Part shown: piece after piece, positions 13,620 through 20,325 of the stretch | Layout: the number at the start of each line of letters is the position of its first letter | How positions within the stretch are numbered: position 1 is the stretch's first letter | Source: an uncultured Oscillospiraceae bacterium | Lineage (GTDB): Bacteria; Bacillota; Clostridia; Oscillospirales; Ruminococcaceae | Direction of reading: 5' to 3' | DNA: 28,822 nt | NCBI GenBank assembly: GCA_905197685.1 | Contig: CAJJZS010000016.1 | Location: 1 to 28,822 of the forward strand | Made by a program: the position numbers and the translations under genes | The notes under the pieces: model-generated | Databases searched by the model: none | What the model saw: the letters and a program-made list of their open reading frames with translations, nothing else | What the model was told of the DNA's origin: nothing

Positions 13620-15194
13620 ATGAAGAACGGAAAAAAACGAAATTACAACCGGTTTTCTGTCATCAATGCAGCGGCAGTTTTGTTCGCTTTGTTTTCGGTA
13701 GGGCTGCTCAGTTTGATTCTCCCTAAACCCACCGTTTCCGAAATGGAAAAGAGAGAACTTGCCAAAAAGCCGCAGTGGAGCCTTTCCTCCTGGTTTTCGG
13801 GAGAGTTTGCAAAACAGTATGACGCCTATTATGCGGACACCTTTCCGGCAAGGGAAAAGTTGGTTTCTGTTTCTTCTGAATTTGAGAAGGTGCAGGGATT
13901 GCACCCGGACGATGTGCGAATTCATCAGGGGAATCAGCCGACAACACCCGCAGAGCCTAAGCCGGACGAAAAGGAGCAGGGGACGGAACAGATGACCGAA
14001 TCAAAATCTGATTTGCAGGATTACTATGACCCGAATGCGCCCGGAAACGGACTGAGCGGCGAGGGAGGAGGAGAGCAGGTTGGCAGCCTGTTTTTATATC
14101 AAAACATGGGAATGCAGATTTTCGGAGCAAGCAAGAGTTTGTCCGAACGCTATGCGCAGGCAATCAATTCCTATGCACAGGAGCTGGAGAATGTAAAAGT
14201 GTATAATCTGATCGCTCCGTCTTCTATCGCGTTTTATCTGCCCGAAAAATATCGGGGAATTTCATCCGACGAAAAGGAAAATATTGATTATGTTTCCTCT
14301 TTGCTTTCCGAAAAGGTGACGGCGGTGGACGCATACAGCGAGATAGAAAAGCAGAAGGACGATTACATTTACTTCAGAACGGACCATCATTGGACTGTGC
14401 GGGGAGCGTATGCAGCTTATCTTGCATTTTGTCAGGCGGCAGATTTGGAGCCGGTTGCGTTGAGCGAGATGGAACAGCACCGAATTGACGGTTTTGTCGG
14501 AACCTTTTATAATCAAACGCAGGACAAAAAGTTGGCGCAAACTCCCGATTTTGTGGAATACTTTGTCCCGCCTGTTCAAACCGAAACCACGAGATATGAG
14601 CGGGGAAAGCCGTTTGACCCGATTGAAAGCAGCATCTTTGCAAGTTATGCGACGGGAGGACCGAACACATACAGCGTATTTTTACACGGGGATTTCCCGC
14701 TTACCCATATTAAGACGGACAACCACACCGGAAAAAAGATTTTGCTGGTGAAAGAATCTTTCGGAAATGCCTTTGCTCCTTTTTTGGTTTCCCATTATGA
14801 CGAGGTATTTATTGTGGATCAAAGATATTTTGAATTAAACCTCAGTGAGTTTGTCAGGGAAAAGGGAATTACCGATTTGTTGTTTCTCAATAACATTTTT
14901 GCGGTGAACACAGAGCTAAGAATTGCGGAATTGGAACAGCTACGGCACCAAACTTATGTGCCGTACCAGCCGCCGGTATATACTCCGCAGCCATCGGAAC
15001 CGGTTGCTGCGCCGGAACAGCCGACAGAGGAGTCTGACGCGGGAGAAGAACAGTCGGAAGAACAGCCTCCGAAAGAAACATCACAAGAAAAATCCGAGCC
15101 GGATAATACCGAACGGAATCAGGAGGAGCGGCAAGAAGAAAAGAAGGAAGAAAAACCACGCAAATCTCTGTCACAGACGCTGGCAGAAGAGTAA
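13620..15194 (+). CDS. DHHW-family protein (AlgX/AlgJ-like SGNH fold)
   Basis: A 524-residue protein with one N-terminal membrane anchor (about 15-35) and an extracytoplasmic domain. YFRTDHHWTVRGAYA (251-265) carries the DHHW motif, and LLVKESFGNAFAPFLVSHYD (about 375-394) the conserved serine block. DHHW proteins are SGNH-like partners of MBOAT acyltransferases that finish acyl transfer to a polymer outside the cell. Two regions look disordered: a Pro/Glu/Gly-rich insert (about 104-152) and an acidic Pro/Glu/Lys tail (about 448-524) that is unusually long. AGGAGG lies about 6 bases before the ATG. The following lipoprotein gene begins 21 bases after its stop. Role in O-acylation is inferred from family and neighbour. 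Confidence 0.9.
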   Translation: MKNGKKRNYNRFSVINAAAVLFALFSVGLLSLILPKPTVSEMEKRELAKKPQWSLSSWFSGEFAKQYDAYYADTFPAREKLVSVSSEFEKVQGLHPDDVRIHQGNQPTTPAEPKPDEKEQGTEQMTESKSDLQDYYDPNAPGNGLSGEGGGEQVGSLFLYQNMGMQIFGASKSLSERYAQAINSYAQELENVKVYNLIAPSSIAFYLPEKYRGISSDEKENIDYVSSLLSEKVTAVDAYSEIEKQKDDYIYFRTDHHWTVRGAYAAYLAFCQAADLEPVALSEMEQHRIDGFVGTFYNQTQDKKLAQTPDFVEYFVPPVQTETTRYERGKPFDPIESSIFASYATGGPNTYSVFLHGDFPLTHIKTDNHTGKKILLVKESFGNAFAPFLVSHYDEVFIVDQRYFELNLSEFVREKGITDLLFLNNIFAVNTELRIAELEQLRHQTYVPYQPPVYTPQPSEPVAAPEQPTEESDAGEEQSEEQPPKETSQEKSEPDNTERNQEERQEEKKEEKPRKSLSQTLAEE

Positions 15195-15215
15195 AAACAC
15201 AACAGGAAAGAAGGG

Positions 15216-16289
15216 GTGAAGGTGAAAGGAAAAGCAATCAGACTGGTAAGCGCAGCGGCGGCGTTTTGTATTTTGGGTTCGGGCTGCGGCAGCGCACAGC
15301 CAATGCAGGAAATTTCGCAGCGAAAACAGCTGGTATTGATGATTGACAGCGACGCTGCGCAAACGGTACAGCAAGCGGCAGAAGAATTTATCAACCGCGC
15401 AGAATATTATTCCGACGGGGAATTGGAAATCGAACTCAAAGAGCAAAGCAATGCAGTAAAACAGTTGACAGACGCCGAATATGACCTTGCTTTTTTGGAA
15501 AATGAAGCCTTGTCCGATGAGATAGAGGAATTAAAAACGCTGGAACTGCCTTTCTTTTTTAAAAATGCAGATTATCAGTTCAGTTCGTTAAATTCGGAAA
15601 GAACCAAAGCCTACCTGGATAAACTGCTGCAAAAAGAATGGGATATTAGTCTGCTGATGGCAACAACAAGCGGATATGTTGATTTTGCGGCAGATGTGGC
15701 AACCGACTTTACCGATTATCAAAAACGGTACCCGATTGCCGTGTCAAGGGAACTGTTCCCGGAAAAAATTCAGCAGGATATTGGGGCGCAGATTATTATT
15801 GACGAGCAGCCGTTTTCCCTTTTGCTAAGGGAAGGCGAGGAACAGGATTCGCCGGAAATTGCTCCGGCTTTGCTCTCACAGATTATTACGGCGGCGAAAA
15901 CCGAAAAATATCGCAGCCGTTTGGCAGTGCTAAGCGGACCGCGCCAAATCAGTACCGCGTATCTGGTAGCGCAGAACAGCCTGATTTCTGCCCTCAGCGC
16001 AAAACAGCAGGCGGCGGTGGAACAAGCGGCGGTGATGGCTTGCGGATATTGCAGAACACTCAGCGACCAGCAGAGGGAAAAGGAATTAAAGGAGCTGGAA
16101 GAACTGGGAGTGAAAATTATCCCAATCAATACCGAAAAATATTTTGATATGATGGGGGACTATTATCAGTACCAAGCAGGAGAGCTGCTGTATCGTCCCG
16201 ATGCGGAATTGGACAGACTGGTGCGCAGCGACGGGGTAAAGAAAACCTTTTCTGACCCAAAACCTTCCGGGAGAGAGAACGAGTCATAA
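15216..16289 (+). CDS. DctP-like (TRAP-type) solute-binding lipoprotein
   Basis: A 357-residue protein with a basic, hydrophobic N-terminus and a lipobox-like LGSGCGS (about residues 20-26; the -3 position is Gly, so it is imperfect). The body resembles TRAP substrate-binding proteins: an early LVLMIDSDAAQTVQQAAEEF strand-helix, and the late SAKQQAAVEQAAVMACGYCR helix followed by LEELGVKIIPIN, typical of DctP. No TRAP permease (DctQ/DctM) gene is present in the window. It follows the DHHW gene by 21 bases, so it may serve the same surface pathway rather than uptake. GTG at 15216 is used (AGGAAAG upstream); GTG at 15222 with AAGGGG is equally possible. Family call is moderate. Confidence 0.68.
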   Translation: MKVKGKAIRLVSAAAAFCILGSGCGSAQPMQEISQRKQLVLMIDSDAAQTVQQAAEEFINRAEYYSDGELEIELKEQSNAVKQLTDAEYDLAFLENEALSDEIEELKTLELPFFFKNADYQFSSLNSERTKAYLDKLLQKEWDISLLMATTSGYVDFAADVATDFTDYQKRYPIAVSRELFPEKIQQDIGAQIIIDEQPFSLLLREGEEQDSPEIAPALLSQIITAAKTEKYRSRLAVLSGPRQISTAYLVAQNSLISALSAKQQAAVEQAAVMACGYCRTLSDQQREKELKELEELGVKIIPINTEKYFDMMGDYYQYQAGELLYRPDAELDRLVRSDGVKKTFSDPKPSGRENES

Positions 16290-16300
16290 TAAGAAAATTT

Positions 16301-16339
16301 GACAAATCCGATTTCGCGAACAGTGTACCGATTCAATCG
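16301..16339. repeat. R1 repeat, copy 6 (second half only)
   Basis: Only the box part: GACAAATCCGATTTCGCGAACAG, ending in the palindrome CGATT-C-AATCG (16329-16339). It starts 11 bases after the stop codon of the DctP-like gene, and the same box recurs exactly 120 bases later. Confidence 0.8.
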
Positions 16340-16368
16340 AAAAAAGAGAAGGTAAGAGGGAAGAAAAC

Positions 16369-16460
16369 GAGAGGGTCGGAAAAGACCCTCGACCGGCGCG
16401 GGCGGAAAAACGGTTTTTTTGACAAATCCGATTTCGCGAACAGTGCGCCGATTCAATCGG
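16369..16460. repeat. R1 repeat, copy 7 (overlaps a stop codon)
   Basis: An intact GAGGGTC-GGAAAA-GACCCTC hairpin (16371-16390), then the box with AAATCCGATTTCGCGAACAG, ending in CCGATT-C-AATCGG (16448-16460). This palindrome contains the stop codon (16453-16455) of the minus-strand ytvI gene. The unit lies between two convergent genes. Confidence 0.87.
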
Positions 16461-17535
16461 AAGAGAAGAAGAAAAGAAGCAGGGCAAGGGGAGGAGCGAG
16501 GAAAGCGCCGATGACTCCGAACAGACGAAACCCGGCATAGACAGAAAGCAGACTGAGTAAAGGCGGCAGACCGATGCTGTCGCCGATAATTTTCGGCTCC
16601 AAAAAATTGCGGGCAACGGTGATGATAAGATACATAAGCAGCAGTCCGATACCAAGCCGGGTATTTTGGGAAAGAAAACAGAAAATCGACCAGGGAATCA
16701 AGACAGTTCCCGTACCCAAAATCGGGAGAAGATCAAGCAAAGCAATCAGCGCGGCAATCAGGATAAAGCGGGGAACTTTTAAAATCCACAGTCCCAGACA
16801 AAGTTCGGAGAAGGTAATCAACAGCAGGAGAAAATAGGCTTTTGTCATGCGAAGTAAGGTAAGGGAAGCAAACTGCTTGAGTCGGGCAAGAAGCGGAAAA
16901 AAGCGGGAAGGAATCAATTTTTTGAGAAAATGTACTGTTTGCGGATAATCCAAAGAAAGAAAAGCGGAACAAAAAACGGTGACGGTGATGCTTAAAAACC
17001 ACAAAGGCAATCGGGATGCGATTCCGGTGCAGCAGGAAAATAACCAAGAAGAAATGGAAGCGGAGAGCTTTGCGGCAGCAGAACCGAAACTGCGCATCCA
17101 AAGCTCAACCGTGCGGCTGAGATTGGGGACAAAACGGGAAAGAAAAGCGGAAAGCCATTCAAAAAAATCCGCAAGGGCAGGCAGAAAAATCTGCTTGTAC
17201 AGATTCGGAAATTCGGCAGCAAGGGCGCACAGTTGTCCCCATAACAAACTGACTGCCAACCAAATCAGGCAGCCGATGCCGGCATAAAAAAAGACGGTGA
17301 CAAACAAAGCGGCTCGGCGTCGGCGCAGATGCAGCTTTTGCGAGAGCCATAAAATAGCGGGACGCAGCAAAAAAGCGACGCAAAGCCCAAGCCAAAGGGG
17401 CAGGGTAGCGGGGAAAATAAAGCGAAAGAATAAAAATATCCATGCGGCAGCGCAGAGAAAAAAGAGCGTTTTTCGGATAAAGGAACACATCTGACCGGGC
17501 GAAGGAAGAGAAAAAAGCGGTTGTTTTGAATCCAC
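16453..17535 (-). CDS. ytvI: YtvI-like sporulation integral membrane protein (AI-2E transporter superfamily)
   Basis: A 360-residue polytopic membrane protein of the AI-2E/PerM superfamily. The late segment, LLPILGTGTVLIPWSIFCFL followed by NFLEPKIIGDSIGLPPLLSLL, matches the sporulation protein YtvI better than generic AI-2E exporters. YtvI is conserved in endospore formers; its precise role is not settled. The frame is open to a TTG at 17583, but the GTG at 17535 is preferred because GGGAGGTG (17544-17551) sits about 9 bases before it. The stop codon lies inside the terminal palindrome of R1 copy 7. It is downstream of the pepT operon but separated from it by a terminator. Confidence 0.75.
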   Translation of the reverse strand: MDSKQPLFSLPSPGQMCSFIRKTLFFLCAAAWIFLFFRFIFPATLPLWLGLCVAFLLRPAILWLSQKLHLRRRRAALFVTVFFYAGIGCLIWLAVSLLWGQLCALAAEFPNLYKQIFLPALADFFEWLSAFLSRFVPNLSRTVELWMRSFGSAAAKLSASISSWLFSCCTGIASRLPLWFLSITVTVFCSAFLSLDYPQTVHFLKKLIPSRFFPLLARLKQFASLTLLRMTKAYFLLLLITFSELCLGLWILKVPRFILIAALIALLDLLPILGTGTVLIPWSIFCFLSQNTRLGIGLLLMYLIITVARNFLEPKIIGDSIGLPPLLSLLSVYAGFRLFGVIGAFLAPPLALLLFFFSSD

Positions 17536-17630
17536 GGAAAAAGCACCTCCCAAAGCAAGGATAAAAGCCGATGACTGCGGCAATAGGATGAGCCAAAGTA
17601 AGCCGAATTATTCAAAAAAGGGTAAAGAAG

Positions 17631-17668
17631 AAAGGGGTTGAAAAGAAAACTCTTTCCAACCCCTTTTG
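17631..17668 (-). terminator. Terminator after ybaK
   Basis: GGGGTTG and CAACCCC (17634-17663) form a stem with a partly paired interior loop. On the minus strand it is followed by TTTCTTCTTT. The ends are A-rich and T-rich on both strands, so it may work in both directions. Confidence 0.7.
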
Positions 17669-17693
17669 ACTTGTCTGATAAAAAAGGAAACCG

Positions 17694-18173
17694 TCAATCG
17701 GCAACAATGTCTGCATAAACGCCGCGGCAGGCATGGAGCAGCGCGTCCGGAGCGGCTTCAATCTGAAAGCCAATCTTTCCGCCGCTTACCACCATTGTTT
17801 CCTGTTTCTGCGCCGAACAGTCAAAGACGGTTTGATACTGCTTTTTCATGCCGATCGGCGAGCAGCCGCCCCGGATGTATCCGGTAACAGAATTAATCTT
17901 AGCGACGGGAATCATCTCCAACGATTTTTCTCCGAACACCTTTGCCGCTTTTTTCAGATTCAGTTCATGCTCCACCGGCAGGACACAGACAAAATAATTT
18001 CCGCTGTGTCCCTGTGTTACCAGCGTTTTAAACACCTTTGCAGGGTCCATTCCTACCTTGCGGGCAACCGCAGCGCCGTCAATATGTCCGTCGGAAGCGT
18101 CATAGGTGTGCATTTCGTAGGGGATTTTTTCCCGTTCCAAAATACGCATCGCGTTTGTTTTCGGAGTACCCAA
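17694..18173 (-). CDS. ybaK: Cys-tRNA(Pro)/Cys-tRNA(Cys) deacylase (YbaK/EbsC family)
   Basis: A 159-residue enzyme that hydrolyses Cys mischarged on tRNA-Pro, a translation quality-control step. The family markers are KTNAMRILEREKIPYEMHTY at the N-terminus, KVFKTLV (46-52) with the essential lysine, CVLPVEHELNLKKAAK, and the GYIRGGCSPIGMKK loop (about 98-111). The length is standard. A TTG start at 18173 is supported by AGGAGGG 6 bases upstream on the minus strand and by the family N-terminus. It follows the PfpI-like gene by 24 bases, as the last gene of a pepT-pfpI-ybaK operon. Confidence 0.93.
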   Translation of the reverse strand: MGTPKTNAMRILEREKIPYEMHTYDASDGHIDGAAVARKVGMDPAKVFKTLVTQGHSGNYFVCVLPVEHELNLKKAAKVFGEKSLEMIPVAKINSVTGYIRGGCSPIGMKKQYQTVFDCSAQKQETMVVSGGKIGFQIEAAPDALLHACRGVYADIVAD

Positions 18174-18197
18174 CGCAATCCCTCCTGATGATTTGTT

Positions 18198-18857
18198 TTA
18201 CTGCTTTGGCTCTTGGAACGAAGCGTTTTGATATCGGTTATATTCTTCCATAAATTCCAGAAAATTCTGCTCGCCCATATAATGGGTCATCTCCTGTTCG
18301 CTGTATTCCCGTTCGATTCCGCGAAACAGACCGTTTTTGCAGGGGTCAATTTCCAAAGAGCGAATCACTTCTTCGGCAAATTCCCGAAAGGCAAACCCGG
18401 CGGCGGTGATGATGTTTTTATCTTTCACCAGCGGTTGACGGGCAATGTTGCGGTAGGGAATAAACGGCAAATTTTGAGAAATTTCTTCCCAAATGCCGGA
18501 AGTAAATCGAACATCGTCTAAAAGTCCCGCTTTTGCAAGCAGCATCGGAGCGGCAGAAATGGCGGCAATCAGCAGATTTTCTCCCTTGAAACGGCGTAAA
18601 AAAGAAATGAGCAATTCATCAAATAAAGCGTCAAAGGGAATCATCATACCCGGAAGAACAAGGCAGCTGTACTCATCCAAACAAAATTCATCTAAAGTTT
18701 TGTCGGCAGTAATCAAAAATCCGTCCTCGGAGCGAACGGGATTTTTGGACGAAGCAAAAATTTCTGCCGTATGTCCGTACCACATCAGAGCTTCCGTTAA
18801 ACAGGTAATCTCATAAAGGGAAAAGTTCGGATATACGAGAACGGCAATTTTTTTCAT
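18198..18857 (-). CDS. DJ-1/PfpI-family protein lacking the nucleophile cysteine
   Basis: A 219-residue protein of the DJ-1/PfpI superfamily (class I glutamine amidotransferase-like fold). The start, KKIAVLVYPNFSLYEI, has the conserved acidic residue (E16). YSCLVLPG (63-70) and LLIAAISAAPMLLAKAGLL (95-113) form the nucleophile elbow. Members normally have Cys in the ICAAP-like elbow; here it is Ser101 (AISAAP). Glyoxalase, deglycase or peptidase activity is therefore doubtful, and a binding role is possible. The C-terminal ~45 residues extend beyond the usual domain. AAGGAGG precedes the ATG. It lies 44 bases after pepT and 24 bases before ybaK. Confidence 0.85.
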   Translation of the reverse strand: MKKIAVLVYPNFSLYEITCLTEALMWYGHTAEIFASSKNPVRSEDGFLITADKTLDEFCLDEYSCLVLPGMMIPFDALFDELLISFLRRFKGENLLIAAISAAPMLLAKAGLLDDVRFTSGIWEEISQNLPFIPYRNIARQPLVKDKNIITAAGFAFREFAEEVIRSLEIDPCKNGLFRGIEREYSEQEMTHYMGEQNFLEFMEEYNRYQNASFQEPKQ

Positions 18858-18901
18858 GGTTTGTTCCTCCTTTTTCTGAAAAGTATGGCAGAAAAGCGGA
18901 A

Positions 18902-20122
18902 TTACTCCGCGTAGATTTTGATGATGTTTACCAGAACTTCGCTCATCTTGTCCATCGACTCTACCGGAATATATTCAAATCGTCCGTGGAAATTGTGACC
19001 GCCGGTGGAAAGGTTCGGGCATGGCAATCCCATGTAAGAAAGTCTTGCGCCGTCTGTGCCGCCGCGAATCGGAACGGTTTGTGCCCCGACACCGCACTGT
19101 TCAAACGCTTTTTTTGCATTATCAATTAAGTGCATATGCGGTTCTACCATTTCTTTCATGTTGCGGTAGGAGTCTTCAACCGTTAATTGGAAGGTGCCTT
19201 CGCCGTATTTGCGGTTGAGGTAGTCGGCAATTTCCTGCATTACTTGTTTTTTTTGCTCATATTTTTGCGCATCATGGTCACGAATGATGTAGTCAAGCTC
19301 TGCCTGTTCGACATGACCTTTCATATCGCTTAAATGGAAAAAGCCCTCATATCCTTCGGTGTATCTCGGATTCTGCTCAACCGGCAGCATCGAATGAAAT
19401 TCCATTGCAAGCAGGGAAGCGTTGAGCATCGCATTTTTTGCAGAACCGGGGTGAATGCTCAGTCCGTTAACGGTTACATGAGCGGAACCGGCGTTAAAGT
19501 TTTCGTATTCCAGTTCGCCCAGTTCGCCTCCGTCTACGGTATAGGCAAAGTCTGCGGCAAAACCTTTTACATCAAAGTAGTTTGCGCCTCTGCCCACTTC
19601 TTCATCGGGAGTAAATCCGATTTTTACCGTTCCGTGTTCGATTTCGGGGTGGGAAAGCAGCGTTTCAGCCATGGTCATAATCTCGGCAACGCCCGCTTTA
19701 TCATCCGAACCGAGCAGGGTGGTTCCGTCGGTAACCATCAGATGCTGACCGACATAACGGTTTAAGCTCGGATATTCTGCGGGAGAGAGGAAAATATTTT
19801 TTTCCGGGTTCAGCAAAATATCGCCGCCGTTGTATTCCACAACGCTTGCTTTGATGTTGTCGCCGGGCGCATCCTCCGCAGTATCCATATGGGCAATCAT
19901 GCCGATTACCGGTTTGTTTTCTTTACCCGGGGTAGCGGGAACGGTTCCGTAAACATAGCCTTTTTCGTCCATAAAGGCGTCCGCAATTCCCAGTTCTTTC
20001 ATTTCTTGGACTAACGCAGCGCCAAGTTCTTTCTGGCTTGCGGTGGTTGGAACAGTTTGAGACGAACTGTCGGATTGTGTGCCGAAGCTGACATAATGCA
20101 GCAGTCTTTCATAAGCTCTCAT
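18902..20122 (-). CDS. pepT: Peptidase T (tripeptide aminopeptidase)
   Basis: A 406-residue cytoplasmic M20B metallopeptidase that removes N-terminal residues from tripeptides. The two-zinc site is visible: HMDTAEDAPG (78-87; H78 and catalytic D80), GSDDKAG (138-144), the catalytic glutamates in TPDEEVGRG (171-179), VDGGE (196-200), and the C-terminal GGHNFHG histidine. Length is standard. The frame is open a further 42 codons upstream, but ATG 20122 has AGGAGG (20131-20136) and begins with the family's MRAYERLLHY. Its promoter (20165-20193) lies inside that upstream frame, which confirms the choice. First gene of the pepT-pfpI-ybaK operon. Confidence 0.96.
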   Translation of the reverse strand: MRAYERLLHYVSFGTQSDSSSQTVPTTASQKELGAALVQEMKELGIADAFMDEKGYVYGTVPATPGKENKPVIGMIAHMDTAEDAPGDNIKASVVEYNGGDILLNPEKNIFLSPAEYPSLNRYVGQHLMVTDGTTLLGSDDKAGVAEIMTMAETLLSHPEIEHGTVKIGFTPDEEVGRGANYFDVKGFAADFAYTVDGGELGELEYENFNAGSAHVTVNGLSIHPGSAKNAMLNASLLAMEFHSMLPVEQNPRYTEGYEGFFHLSDMKGHVEQAELDYIIRDHDAQKYEQKKQVMQEIADYLNRKYGEGTFQLTVEDSYRNMKEMVEPHMHLIDNAKKAFEQCGVGAQTVPIRGGTDGARLSYMGLPCPNLSTGGHNFHGRFEYIPVESMDKMSEVLVNIIKIYAE

Positions 20123-20164
20123 GGTAAATTCCTCCTGTATCATTTCATGATGGTTTGCGCTTTT

Positions 20165-20193
20165 ATTATAACGCGGCAAGGGTCGCTTTACAA
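20165..20193 (-). promoter_or_regulatory. Promoter of the pepT operon
   Basis: On the minus strand: TTGTAA (20188-20193), a 17-base spacer and TATAAT (20165-20170). Confidence 0.82.
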
Positions 20194-20271
20194 TACAAAA
20201 CCGCAAACCTCTAAAAAACTGCCGAAAAAATGGAGAAGGTTTTGGCAATTTTTTCTAAAAGCGGTTTTGAT

Positions 20272-20310
20272 AAACAAAAAAGAGAAAAGACAACATTGTC
20301 TTTTCCCTTT
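20272..20310 (-). terminator. Terminator after valS
   Basis: GAGAAAAGACAA and TTGTCTTTTCCC (20282-20307) form the stem. Read on the minus strand it runs into TTTTTTG. It separates valS from the pepT promoter. Confidence 0.85.
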
Positions 20311-20325
20311 TTGTGTTAAAAGCAA

